A stretch of DNA of 64,000 nt from assembly GCA_037975125.1 (NCBI GenBank), contig CM075852.1:1654839-1718838 (forward strand), in the 5' to 3' direction. The translations under genes were made by a program, and so were the position numbers. Source of the stretch: Latrodectus hesperus (taxonomy: Eukaryota > Arthropoda > Arachnida > Araneae > Theridiidae). A model generated the notes under the pieces. That model did no database searches and was not told the DNA's origin. It saw only the letters and a list, made by a program, of their open reading frames with translations. Below, one piece after another: positions 41,408 through 48,345 of this stretch. Position 1 is the stretch's first letter; each line of letters begins with the position of its first letter.

Positions 41408-41525
41408 ATGTACAACTGTATTTTTGAATATTTTTTCAGTTCACTTGAAATCTAGAAGACATTCTAAAAGGAAAGCTAGTATGAAAAAAAATAACACAAA
41501 AGAACTCAAGATTGAGCATTCTTGA
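8085..41525 (+). CDS. TRIT1: tRNA dimethylallyltransferase (11 exons; one-base frameshift in exon 5)
   Basis: Transfers dimethylallyl from DMAPP to A37 of certain cytosolic and mitochondrial tRNAs (i6A37). Exons: 8085-8243, 13757-13894, 16717-16815, 17629-17846, 19902-20043, 24423-24531, 29544-29662, 33352-33429, 34222-34331, 36902-37016, 41440-41525. All junctions are GT-AG and phase-consistent, except that exon 5 needs one extra base. Without counting that defect the product is about 457 residues, close to human TRIT1 (467). Motifs: P-loop GCTGTGKS (25-32), [17 protein letters not shown] across exons 1-2, [13 protein letters not shown] (113-125), LHPEDRRKV in exon 4, GGPLRF after the frameshift, RLDDRVDKM in exon 6, [11 protein letters not shown] in exon 7, YARKQVKWV in exon 8, and a C-terminal C2H2 finger (C414, C417, H430, H436) split between exons 10 and 11. 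The start follows an in-frame TGA. The basic N-terminus could be a mitochondrial presequence. Confidence 0.93.
8950..9650 (+). mobile_element. IS1595/ISXO2-like (Merlin-type) transposase relic
   Basis: Conceptual translation in shifting frames matches this DDE-type transposase family in order: a segment with [20 protein letters not shown] (9115-9215), then [17 protein letters not shown], then a stretch with [17 protein letters not shown], then [19 protein letters not shown] at about 9575-9625. Conserved features are the W-x-F-G/R-G-I-E-R block, the PGS...CW block and the TGAHTN-IE block. Several stops and frameshifts break it, so it is inactive. It lies in TRIT1 intron 1 in the gene's orientation. 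The family name rests on recalled motif patterns. Confidence 0.65.
9651..9717. repeat. Long near-perfect hairpin with AT core
   Basis: The arms GGGTAT-TTAAAGAAAATGC and GCATTTTCTTTAAA-ATACCC flank an alternating AT core with its centre near 9682. Only small bulges occur near the outer ends. It sits just downstream of the transposase relic, so it may be the fused terminal repeats of a deleted element. The 12-base motif CAATTGAGGGTA is also repeated directly just upstream. Confidence 0.75.
10640..11420 (+). mobile_element. Non-LTR retrotransposon reverse transcriptase fragment (dead)
   Basis: Translation shows RT landmarks in order: motif A region [20 protein letters not shown] (10760-10820), then [12 protein letters not shown], a decayed stretch, then SYADNISII at about 11046-11072, where the usual YADD is YADN. 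The segment after the fingers/palm is [19 protein letters not shown] with [14 protein letters not shown] (11240-11345). Internal stops and frameshifts abolish function. No 5-prime or 3-prime end is evident. Plus strand, within TRIT1 intron 1. Confidence 0.8.
12850..13320 (+). mobile_element. Non-LTR retrotransposon C-terminal (post-RNase H) fragment
   Basis: The peptide from 12950 to 13316 resembles the C-terminal region of Jockey/R1-type pol proteins: a segment with [11 protein letters not shown], a repeated GHCHL-like element (CTACAGGACATTGCCACCT occurs after a near-copy about 30 bases earlier), then [20 protein letters not shown] and HILCERE. The conserved Cys/His pattern is C-x2-C-x8-H-x3-C. 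Stops interrupt the upstream part. The stretch just after (13330-13410) may be the element's 3-prime end. Confidence 0.65.
13757..13894 (+). CDS. TRIT1: TRIT1 exon 2
   Basis: Residues 54-99, from [11 protein letters not shown] through [17 protein letters not shown] to VPI. Acceptor TTTTAG, donor GTATCC, both phase 0. The donor was chosen because joining here to exon 3 gives the same 16-residue spacing between the DF and PI..VGG motifs as in human TRIT1. Confidence 0.93.
13895..16716 (+). other. TRIT1 intron 2
   Basis: AT-rich. It holds a minus-strand Tc1-like transposase relic at 14350-15260; the remainder shows nothing recognisable. Confidence 0.8.
14350..15260 (-). mobile_element. Tc1-like transposase relic
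   Basis: Minus-strand translation in shifting frames gives pieces in Tc1 order: a [14 protein letters not shown] stretch (matching the V-F-x-D-E-S-R-F-x-L-x-x-H-D catalytic block, with the first catalytic position altered) at about 14900-14945, then a region like RMHNSML, and near the C-terminus [15 protein letters not shown] (compare IQSLF-D-S-M-P-R-R) at about 14415-14460. Many stops and frameshifts. The region is visibly less AT-rich than the intron around it. Confidence 0.5.
16717..16815 (+). CDS. TRIT1: TRIT1 exon 3
   Basis: Residues 100-132, containing [19 protein letters not shown], the conserved substrate-binding segment. Acceptor TTAATAG, donor GTATGT, phase 0 at both ends. Confidence 0.95.
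17629..17846 (+). CDS. TRIT1: TRIT1 exon 4
   Basis: Residues 133-205 (partial codon). It is the least conserved part at its start, then [20 protein letters not shown] and RRKVIR. Acceptor TATCTTAG, donor GTAATT; ends after two bases of the Arg codon that exon 5 completes. Intron 3 (16816-17628) before it shows nothing recognisable. Confidence 0.95.
17847..19901 (+). other. TRIT1 intron 4
   Basis: Two kilobases of AT-rich sequence. I see no gene, RNA or recognisable mobile element. Confidence 0.7.
19902..20043 (+). CDS. TRIT1: TRIT1 exon 5, with one-base frameshift in a G5 run
   Basis: The exon opens in frame as [20 protein letters not shown] and continues RSQK to the G5 run at 19972-19976; the frame then meets TAG at 19984-19986. 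One base further on, the other frame reads [19 protein letters not shown] and CEKE, which is the expected conserved continuation (compare GGPLGGPLKF in human). The exon is therefore one base short, by the simplest reading one G. Flanking splice sites (TTATAG acceptor, GTTTAT donor) are normal and only the length corrected by one base keeps phase with exon 6. Either a sequencing or assembly homopolymer error, an allele, or a true inactivating mutation. Confidence 0.9.
20044..24422 (+). other. TRIT1 intron 5 (4.4 kb)
   Basis: Contains a minus-strand tRNA-derived SINE (21295-21580). At 22189-22377 on the minus strand there is a 62-codon open stretch of normal base composition with no recognised relative. 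A 13-base motif with ATAGGTTGC is tandemly repeated near 23200-23225. Otherwise nothing recognisable. Confidence 0.7.
21295..21580 (-). mobile_element. tRNA-derived SINE (family 3)
   Basis: Minus-strand reading starts CCCAGTGGCTTAGTGATAATG (box A-like, TGGCTTAGTG, at about 21556-21574) and then has a box B-like AAGTCCGAGGTTCCATT at about 21517-21534, with spacing typical of tRNA-head SINEs. A 200-bp non-tRNA body follows, ending in AGTTTAGTTTAG-type short repeats at 21295-21310. It is markedly more GC-rich than its surroundings. It cannot be a functional tRNA: no acceptor or anticodon stem pairing was found. Confidence 0.6.
24423..24531 (+). CDS. TRIT1: TRIT1 exon 6
   Basis: Codes for [20 protein letters not shown] then [16 protein letters not shown]. 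Acceptor TTTATAG, donor GTAAGT (full consensus). The first codon is completed with the last base of exon 5; ends after two bases of a codon. Confidence 0.94.
25502..26440. mobile_element. Candidate non-autonomous DNA transposon with degenerate terminal inverted repeats
   Basis: The right end (about 26393-26438) reads ACGCATAATCTGCTGATTATATGC then AGGAAAATATGGTAA. The left end (about 25502-25550) is an imperfect reverse complement, with ATATATAATCCACAGCAGTC in the matching position. Inside, near both ends, related phrases such as GCGTATAATCTGCGG (about 25603) and ATCTGCGGCGACGTATAAT (about 26348) recur. No transposase frame is evident. A second, truncated right end occurs at 30215-30302. Confidence 0.5.
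26880..27600 (+). mobile_element. Non-LTR retrotransposon RNase H and C-terminal fragment (older copy)
   Basis: About 26968-27018 encodes [18 protein letters not shown], the RNase H motif ending in the catalytic Asp region, then a stop. 27360-27590 encodes a segment with [19 protein letters not shown] and [13 protein letters not shown], the C-terminal Cys/His region. The same architecture occurs in the better-preserved copy at 58992-59591. Stops and a frame change between the two parts show decay. Confidence 0.7.
28528..28815 (+). mobile_element. tRNA-derived SINE, family 1, copy 1
   Basis: Starts GGGCCAAGGTGTCCTGATTG (decayed box A), then GTGAGTTTGAATTCTGGATT (box B-like) and a body with GGCTGGGACACGTTAAATAG, TCCTCCTAATGAAATGATAT and AACCCAACTTAGGGCTA. 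The same order of phrases occurs in the two copies at 43419-44005, which are closer to a consensus. Confidence 0.7.
29544..29662 (+). CDS. TRIT1: TRIT1 exon 7
   Basis: Contains [20 protein letters not shown] followed by a Lys/Glu-rich stretch. The SIGFKEF motif is diagnostic for this family. Acceptor GCTTTAG, donor GTATTT; leaves one base of the next codon. Confidence 0.95.
29663..33351 (+). other. TRIT1 intron 7 (3.7 kb)
   Basis: Very AT-rich. It holds a truncated end of the 25.5-kb-type transposon (30215-30302) and a short SINE-tail-like phrase ending in (AACC)n at about 31412-31460. At 32377-32604 (minus) there is a 75-codon open stretch with plausible protein-like composition, but no recognised relative or splice context. 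Confidence 0.7.
30215..30302. mobile_element. Truncated end of the 25.5-kb-type inverted-repeat element
   Basis: TTATGCGCATCATAAGCAG and then GTGGATTATATACAGAAAATATGGTA repeat the right-end phrase of the element ending near 26438 (GATTATATGCAGGAAAATATGGTAA). No left end is seen. Confidence 0.45.
33352..33429 (+). CDS. TRIT1: TRIT1 exon 8
   Basis: Codes for [20 protein letters not shown] then VNRFLK, including the conserved RQYARKQ motif. Acceptor TCTATCAG, donor GTAAGA; ends with one base of a Lys codon. Intron 8 (33430-34221) after it shows nothing recognisable. Confidence 0.95.
34222..34331 (+). CDS. TRIT1: TRIT1 exon 9
   Basis: Codes for [20 protein letters not shown] then [17 protein letters not shown], matching the W-x-E-x-V-L-x-P-A segment of TRIT1. 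Acceptor ATTCTAG, donor GTATGA, ends phase 0. Confidence 0.94.
34690..35750 (-). mobile_element. Possible mariner/Tc1-superfamily transposase relic
   Basis: Less AT-rich than the flanks. Minus-strand 34838-34890 reads [20 protein letters not shown], which resembles the family block W-P-x-x-S-P-D-L-x-P-L-x-x-F but lacks the catalytic Asp. Neighbouring frames contain further weakly similar pieces. No terminal repeats were identified, so the call is tentative. Confidence 0.35.
35786..35974 (+). mobile_element. SINE family 2, 5-prime-truncated copy with 16-base poly(A)
   Basis: Begins inside the element body (CAGATGATCTATGAATGTGG), continues to GTTAGTCACCCAAGTGCCCG and ends in an A-run at 35959-35974. 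The tRNA-like head present in the 54-kb copy is missing. It keeps about ten CpG dinucleotides in under 190 bases, most of which are TG or CA in the 54-kb copy, so it looks much younger. It lies in TRIT1 intron 9, same strand. Confidence 0.8.
36708..36742. repeat. (AT)n microsatellite, about 35 bp
   Basis: Uninterrupted alternating AT tract in TRIT1 intron 9. Confidence 0.95.
36902..37016 (+). CDS. TRIT1: TRIT1 exon 10 (first half of C2H2 zinc finger)
   Basis: Contains [20 protein letters not shown] then [13 protein letters not shown], giving the C-x2-C half of a U1/matrin-like finger. Acceptor CTGTAG, donor GTAAGA. Reading through the donor gives a stop at 37130-37132 and loses the finger's histidines; those are found 4.4 kb downstream in exon 11. 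Confidence 0.93.
37650..37836 (+). repeat. 5-prime LTR of the Gypsy-type element
   Basis: Starts TGTAGTATTCTTAAAAAATG and ends near TATAAAATACACTA. It matches the 3-prime LTR at roughly nine positions in ten by eye. It contains an AATAAA (in TTTTTGAATAAAATAATTAT) near its 3-prime half, a likely LTR polyadenylation signal. Confidence 0.85.
40510..40693 (+). repeat. 3-prime LTR of the Gypsy-type element
   Basis: Starts TGCAGTATTCTTTAAAAACG and ends TATAAAATACACTACA, so it has TG...CA ends. The preceding AAGTGTGAGAG could be a decayed polypurine tract. Confidence 0.85.
41329..41404. repeat. (AT)n microsatellite, about 76 bp, next to TRIT1 exon 11
   Basis: Uninterrupted alternating AT tract ending 35 bases upstream of the exon 11 acceptor site. 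It occupies the region where a branch point would be expected. Confidence 0.95.
41440..41525 (+). CDS. TRIT1: TRIT1 exon 11 (terminal; second half of zinc finger)
   Basis: Acceptor TATTTTTTCAG. Joined to exon 10 it reads [20 protein letters not shown] then KELKIEHS and TGA. This supplies H-x5-H exactly 12 residues after the second Cys of exon 10, the normal spacing for this finger, and a basic tail. Too short to be seen as an open reading frame on its own. Confidence 0.92.
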
Positions 41526-41549
41526 CCAATGTAATTTTAATGTGTTGTT

Positions 41550-41555
41550 AATAAA
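41550..41555 (+). terminator. TRIT1 polyadenylation signal AATAAA
   Basis: AATAAA begins 25 bases after the TRIT1 stop codon, in GTTGTTAATAAAATCG, giving a very short 3-prime UTR if used. Confidence 0.65.
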
Positions 41556-42474
41556 ATCGATTTTTTTAAGTTTTAATTTGATTATGTGCCTTGAATTTAT
41601 CTCTGTTACACTATTATTCTACACATATTTCAATGAAAATCATGAATTGCATATTAATATTTAAAATAATAATGAAATAACTTGATAAAATAATAAATTA
41701 TAAAGGGGGGCAACATGAGTTTAATTAAGTCACCTGTAGTTTTTATTTATGAAAAAATTAGCTGTAAATATTATTTGCATTCCTAAATGCATTCATTTAA
41801 TTTAAACATGATAGTAAATACTGTATCAAAATATTTTTATAAAAATGGGCTAAATACTCAAATCCAAAAAAATATAATTAAAAAAATATATTTGAAAATA
41901 TATTAACCAAAATAAAATTTAAAATAAAGTGTGCAGATGAGGATAGTGATGATATATTTATTTAAATAAAATCACATTAACAAATATTTGCCATTTAGTT
42001 TATCAAAGCCGTTCCCAATAACTTCTCTTGATATTGATTAGTCATTTGTAAACAATAAATTTAAAATATATTTCTGAAAATTGAAATCAATGATAATGGT
42101 CTGAATATAAAAATCAAATCTTTCTTTAGCTTTTTCTTGACACTAATGGTCTTTCTTTAATCTATTTATTTTCATGTGAAAATTCACAAGCATTGCCTAA
42201 ATGATTGCTACAGTCAAAGTGGGTAGAATTTTTATAAGATTGCTCTGAACTAATTCATACAGTGTGCTATGGATTAAAAAAGATTCCTATAAACATTAAC
42301 AATAGAAAAACAAGTACAAGCTATTTTATGCTCATTATATCTAGGAATTCATATTCGATGGAATCAACTTTAACACAAACTTTTTCAGGGATAAATATGT
42401 TTAAAATTGTCCATAAAAATAACTTTTATCATTTTAAAAGTTTTAGCAATGAACTGAATAAAATTTTCTATAAA

Positions 42475-42738
42475 TTTCACATTCAAAGAAGACACATGAG
42501 GGAAAATACTAAGTAGTCTAGTCTTTTATAGATTGCTACATGGGTTTTTCTATGATCGGAAGTACATGGATACTGTATCTCATTATTTGTCCATATACAA
42601 TTTCCAGTTCGCATAACTGGAGATTCTATCATTTTCTAGCCAATAACGCTCCATCCACCATTATCATAAAGATTTAATTAGAATCCAAACTATTTCAGCA
42701 TGAATATTTTTGACAAAATTTCACTGAACATTTATTTT
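42475..42738 (+). repeat. Direct duplication, copy A
   Basis: Shares long phrases with 44688-44940 in the same order and orientation, for example CACATTCAAAGAAGACACAT, AGTAGTCTAGTCTTTTATAG and TGGAGATTCTATCATTTTCT. This copy has a few extra bases that copy B lacks. Neither end shows inverted repeats or poly(A), so it may be a local duplication or two copies of an unnamed repeat. Confidence 0.9.
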
Positions 42739-43418
42739 ATTATGGATATTGATAAAAGCACAAGAAAATAAATATGCTAAAGGTAGCATGTTTATTTTCT
42801 TGTGTAAAATTTTTTTAATTCAAATCAGATAGAGAGCCAGCGTTTGGGGTATTTAGCTGCAATTTAAAATGCGCTTTAATTTTTTTTTTCTTATTTTTTA
42901 CATTGAAATACTTTTAATCATAAGAGCATTTAAAGTATAATTAGATTTATTTAATTTATTATTAATCTGGTAGGATTCCAGTTACAGAAAAATATTTTGC
43001 TGACAATACATGAGAACATTTTGAACAGAACAATAAATGTAATAATGTTGTGTTTTAAATCTCTTATTTGAATTCTTAAAATTTCATTTTTTAATAACTA
43101 GAATTTGTTTTTTCTATGATATATTATTAGTAATATGATTATATAGATATAAGAAAATCGATGATTCTTATTATAATTGACTTCATTATTAGTGCAGTAG
43201 ATTCTTCAGTGTTCTGCATTTGAAGAAATGTATTGAAACATTCCTGTGACAACATTTACTAAATATAAATAATGATCTATTTTATAATAGTAAAATACTA
43301 TCAAATAATTTGTACTCCTATTGAAAAAAAGAATTGGAGTCTCTGTAATTACACATATTATGGTTTAAAGAAAAGAATAAATGAAGACACGTTTCTTTCT
43401 TAGTGGTTGTTTGATACC

Positions 43419-43719
43419 ACATAGCTGTGGTGGCCTTGTTGGTTAAGGCATCGTTCTCATTATAGGAAGTGAGTTTGAATCCCGGCTGAACCGAAGATCC
43501 GTCGTGTTCGCTACAGGTGACTGGGGCATGTTAAAACTGGCAGTGGTCGCAATATCCTCCAAGTGAAATGATACCTATGGGGATGGCAGGCCAAGTATTG
43601 AGTTTCTTCTGCTTGGTCCTTGCTTCAAAATCACGAAGATTTCACCCGACTGCATCCATCTAACTGGTTGAGCCAAACTCAAGGCTAGATACAATGAAGC
43701 CTGTTGGTGCAACAACAAC
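43419..43719 (+). mobile_element. tRNA-derived SINE, family 1, copy 2 (best preserved)
   Basis: Head ATAGCTGTGGTGGCCTTGTT then GGTTAAGGC (box A, about 43431-43449) and GAGTTTGAATCCCGGC (box B, 43471-43486). The body contains GTGACTGGGGCATGTTAAAA and TCCTCCAAGTGAAATGATAC, and the tail ends GGTGCAACAACAAC. Box spacing fits a tRNA-like RNA polymerase III promoter, but a full tRNA fold is not present. Confidence 0.8.
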
Positions 43720-44005
43720 CACATAGCTGTGATGGCCTGATTGATTAAGGCGTCTTTCTCATTGTCGGAAGATGGTGAGTTTAAATTCTGCTTTAACCCA
43801 AGATTCATTATGTGAACTAATTGAGGTTGGGGCATGTTAAATAGGTCATAGTTGCAATGTACTCCAAATTAAATGATATCTCTGGAGTTGGCAGGTCAAA
43901 TATTGAGGTGTCTTCTTGATCCCTGCTTCTGAATCGTGAAGACTACCTCCCGGCAGCTTCTATCTAACTGGTAGAACCCAACTCTAAGCTATAGGTTCAC
44001 TCACC
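43720..44005 (+). mobile_element. tRNA-derived SINE, family 1, copy 3 (abuts copy 2)
   Basis: Begins ACATAGCTGTGATGGCCTGA directly after the copy 2 tail and repeats the whole order of family phrases. Its box B is decayed (GAGTTTAAATTCTG). The head-to-tail arrangement suggests insertion into the copy 2 tail or a dimeric unit. The 3-prime end is unclear. Confidence 0.75.
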
Positions 44006-44449
44006 ATTTGGCTGGTAACTTTACAGCCAATGTTAATGTGGATGCTACAAATAGTTAATGTGGTGCTGTGGTTGTAGATGCTGCAATAAGATTGACATAT
44101 ATTTTAAATATAATGAATTTTATTCCGAAAACTCCCAAACGCTAGTCCTTATGATTGTCCTTACTGAAAGAAGCGTAATATGCATCTTTATTATTCAACA
44201 GTATCTGGAAACGAACTCAGAATTTTCCATTCCAAAGAGCATGGTTGTATCACTAAGTCACGATGAGCCTAGCAATGATTATTTTCAATAATCATCCAAG
44301 AGGACTAGCAATATTTCTAGAGTTTACAGGATATATAGCAATAAAAAAAATTATGATTTCAAAATAATCATTCACTCTGACAAGTATTTCAAACATGGAA
44401 ATAAAAAATAACGTGTAAATTTTCGAGTTTATGTATTCAAAAAATAATA

Positions 44450-44667
44450 TTGGGTTGTTCGGAAAATAAATTCGTTTTTTCCAACTGGATCAGTTTTTTT
44501 GCAAGCAAAAACTAGCCATTTAATGAGTATGGAATCATGCGACCACCAGAAACAGGGAGAAAGATATTTGACTAGTTTTGATATAAACAGTTTATTAAAA
44601 TATTTATTTCTTATGCACTTTTCATTTTAATATAAAAAAAAAGAAATTTCTTTCCGAACAATCCATT
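44450..44667. mobile_element. Mariner-type MITE with about 22-bp terminal inverted repeats
   Basis: Left end TTGGGTTGTTCGGAAAATAA (from 44450) and right end TTTCTTTCCGAACAATCCAT (to about 44666) are inverted copies with few mismatches, of the form known from mariner transposons. Inside, 44536-44575 (ACCAGAAACAGGGAGAAAG and following) may be the remains of a transposase C-terminus. The 218-bp length cannot encode a transposase. Confidence 0.8.
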
Positions 44668-44687
44668 GATTTAATAGATGCTTGTAA

Positions 44688-44940
44688 TTCACATTCAAAG
44701 AAGACACATGAGGGAAAATACTAAGTAGTCTAGTCTTTTATAGATAGTTACATGGGTTTTTCTATGATTGGAAGTACATGGATAATCTCATTATTTGTCC
44801 ATAATCTCCAGTTTGCATGACTGGAGATTCTATCATTTTCTAGCCAATAACTCTCCATGCACCATTATCATAAAGAATTAATTAGAATCCAAATTATTTC
44901 AGCAAGATTTTTTTAATAAAATTCCACTTAACTTTTATTT
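44688..44940 (+). repeat. Direct duplication, copy B
   Basis: Second copy of 42475-42738. The SINE pair and mariner-type MITE lie between the copies, and the foldback element begins 45 bases after this one. Confidence 0.9.
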
Positions 44941-44984
44941 GCATTCTCGAAAAATGCATTTTGGCTTCTAATCTTTTCCTCATA

Positions 44985-45423
<439 letters not shown>

Positions 45424-46336
45424 ATTTGAAAAAGTTTATGATGGAAAGTAACAGGCAAATAAGTTAATAAATGTATGTGAATTTAAGAATAATTTCATAG
45501 CCAATGTAAAATTGTTGAATAATCTATAATATAAAAATTGAATAAAAACGTGTAATGTAAAAAGTTACAAAGATTATAACTTATTGACCACACAAATGAG
45601 TTAAATTTTTTTAATATTTTGCTTATCCAGTAAGATTTTTAGTTTATTATATAGATAAAATTTAGTAAGTTTATTATTAAATTTATTCTTCGATGTTTAC
45701 TTTAGATTTAAATTAATTAATTGAATTTGCCATTATAATGAACTAAGTTGGAAATTTAAAACTGTTTTTCAATATATATGCAAGTAACAGATAATTGTTG
45801 TCTACATATTAAAAAATTTATCCATTTTCCAAAACATATAGTAAGTAATGTAACAAAAAGTAGCTGAGTAAATCGAGTAATTTTTTTGCAAAAGAAATCT
45901 CTAACCAAAATTTCAAATAAAAGACAAAATATTTAACAAATAAAAATATTTACTAAAGAAGTATGTTTATAAATTTAATGGAAACCATTAGTATTAATAT
46001 GTTAAAATCACAGTATAGAAATATGCACATAATTGCAGCGAAGATAAGGGAAAAAAACAAAATTCAAGGACTAGTAATGTTAAGCCGAATAAATTGTAAT
46101 ATAATAAGACTTAAGGGTTTGAATAAAGTTCTTAAAACTGATACAACTTTTTAAAAATAGATATTTTCATGGTAACCAAAAGTTAATAAAACTGTTGGAT
46201 AAAACAAACTTATTTAACTTAAAAATTAGCAGTTTTTTCAAATGGGCGTTTATCCCAATTAAATTTAAAACATAGTTTTACAGAAATATATCAATAAATC
46301 AAATGGAAATTAATATTATGATATTATAAAATATAG

Positions 46337-46368
46337 TAGAGTTATACTATATATAGAGTATAACTCTA
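46337..46368. repeat. 11-bp perfect hairpin
   Basis: TAGAGTTATAC (46337-46347) and GTATAACTCTA (46358-46368) with a 10-base AT-rich loop, followed by a short (AT)n run. In such AT-rich sequence this may be chance or a slippage product. Confidence 0.6.
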
Positions 46369-46959
46369 TATTATATATATATATATATGATTAAATTATA
46401 AAAATAAAAAAACTATATTCCAGGGATATCTCTTAAGTGCTATGAAGCGAAAAAATCGAAACAATTCTTCTTTTCAAACAATATTCTGCAACTAAATACA
46501 TTTATTTGAAATTTATATCTGAATAAATAAATGCAGACAAATTATCAATGTTACAATATTAATAACAATAACATAGGATTTTAGGGTAGTTTCATGGTTA
46601 ATAATATACAGTACAATTGCCTGTGAAAGTAAAATAGAATATACTTAAACATAAAAATAGGAAATATTCTTATTTCGGTTATAATTTTAAGTTTAAATAA
46701 ATAAAAAATTACCTGGTTAGCAAAATTTGTTTTTTTTTTTTTAAAAAATCAAACTTACCAGCATGGTGGCTTTTTGAAAAAATTAATAAAACGGTCGCAA
46801 AGTTTCAAAATGATTGGAACTCAGGAAAATTAATGTCAATTAGTAAGAAAATTGGTCAGAAACGCTTAGCTATAATGGATTTAACATGCTATGATGTATT
46901 TTGGCAAAATCTTGGCAGGTTACCTTTCTAGGATCAATAAAGGCTTTTCATTCTAAACT

Positions 46960-47140
46960 GGGGTAAACTTGGCACCCTCTTTTGATACGAATTTGGCTTA
47001 TCTTGCCATGTCTAATATTGGGAAAAATATGGCGCCCATTATCGGGCTTATCTTGGCATGCTGTATATTGAGGAAAACTTGATGCCCATCATTGGTCCAT
47101 TATTGGTGTTATCTTGGCAAGATTGCCAATATTAGGTCGA
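46960..47140 (+). repeat. Degenerate minisatellite, period about 50-61 bp
   Basis: The phrase (G)CTTATCTTGGCATG recurs at about 46997, 47047 and 47108 (the last as GTTATCTTGGCAAG), each preceded by a phrase like TATTGGGAAAAATATGGCGCCCAT. At least three degenerate units are visible, with part of a fourth upstream. More GC-rich than the flanks. Confidence 0.65.
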
Positions 47141-48014
47141 ACTATTTTACTACTTGGTTTATAGGAGGAGGTCATCTTGAGAGCGAGCATGAAGAAAGAA
47201 GAGGATTTGAAAAGATGTTCCCCAGTTATTTGCATAGCATCATAAAGAGGGAAGAGAGGAGAGCCAGCCAAATTTGAGCAAACTGTGCTTGAAATATGAC
47301 ACCTAAAGCATAAGATATCAATTATGCAAATTTAAGATCCCACAATGAGTAAAACTGGCATCATTTGACTACATTATTGTTCTCAACAAATGATATCAAA
47401 GGCGTGGTTATTTTAAATATTTCGGAATCTACCTTAAATTGTAGGTCTCGGTCTAATTTGCCCTCGAGTGTAAAAATTGATTGTTGAATGACAAATGAAC
47501 AGTCGTTCAAGAATATTCTCAACTGAAGATCTTGGCTCTTTTTGCGTCTTCGCTTTGATGTCGCGTTCCCAATATAATACGGGCATTAGAATGAAAAAAG
47601 AACTATTTTTGGATGCTGTAATACTGATCAATATTTATTTAAATTAATTTTTCTTCCAATTTCATTGCAGTTAAAGAAATTTTCTTGTGATGTTAAAATA
47701 CATATTAGGAAAACATTTTATAAATTTTCACTGTAAATTTATTTTTCATACTTTCATTTTTTCACTATTTTGACGAAGTTGGCATAAGTACAATCCCCAA
47801 GCTTAATTTAAAAATATTTCAAGAAATCAAAGTCTAGCAGACTATATTATGGGCATTCTGTAAAAACTCAATCTTACTCAATTCGAGCTATAAGCCTACG
47901 AGCATAAAGCTCCAAAGCAGTTTTTGTCGTAACCTAACCTACATTATGGTTTCATATATTTAACTTGCTTATTCTATTGGAAAAAACAGTGTGAGGATTT
48001 TCTCTTGCATATTT

Positions 48015-48345
48015 ATGTATCCTAGAACTATGATTTCAAATATTGCTTTCAGAATCATCAAAACAAAATATTGGAAAGGAATGAAAAACTGTATAAATAA
48101 TCGCAAGTTATCGAATGGAAACAATTTATTTGATCATCAACTAAATTCAGCACAAACTCATTTGTATGATGATGTACGATTTCAGAAATATTTAAAATGT
48201 ATAAGAGAACTTAATTTAAATCCAGAAGAGAAAGGGTATGATCCTAATCTGCTCAGTTATAACATTGTAAATCGTATTATACCTTTACTGGATGATATAG
48301 AAGCTACTGATTCTCAGATGAAGGAATTAGACTTGTTTATTTCAG
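48015..48345 (+). CDS. MTRF1L: MTRF1L exon 1
   Basis: Residues 1-110. It starts at the first ATG (MYPRTMISN); a second ATG is at 48030. The frame is open upstream to 47991 but there begins with GTG. Donor GTACAT, leaving one base of a codon. Residues 55-110 form helices of the N-terminal domain (for example [20 protein letters not shown]). Confidence 0.88.

Larger units (their letters stand above)
37017..41439 (+). other. TRIT1 intron 10 (4.4 kb)
   Basis: Contains the Gypsy-type LTR element 37650-40693 and an (AT)n array ending only 35 bases before the last exon. The rest shows nothing recognisable. Confidence 0.9.

Noticed and set aside
43431..43486. Functional tRNA genes at the box A/box B pairs (also 21517-21574 and 54150-54216)
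   Set aside because: No complete cloverleaf with a 7-bp acceptor stem could be drawn, and each is the head of a dispersed SINE.
47991..48014. Start of MTRF1L at 47991
   Set aside because: That codon is GTG. The first ATG in frame is at 48015 and begins a plausible mitochondrial presequence.
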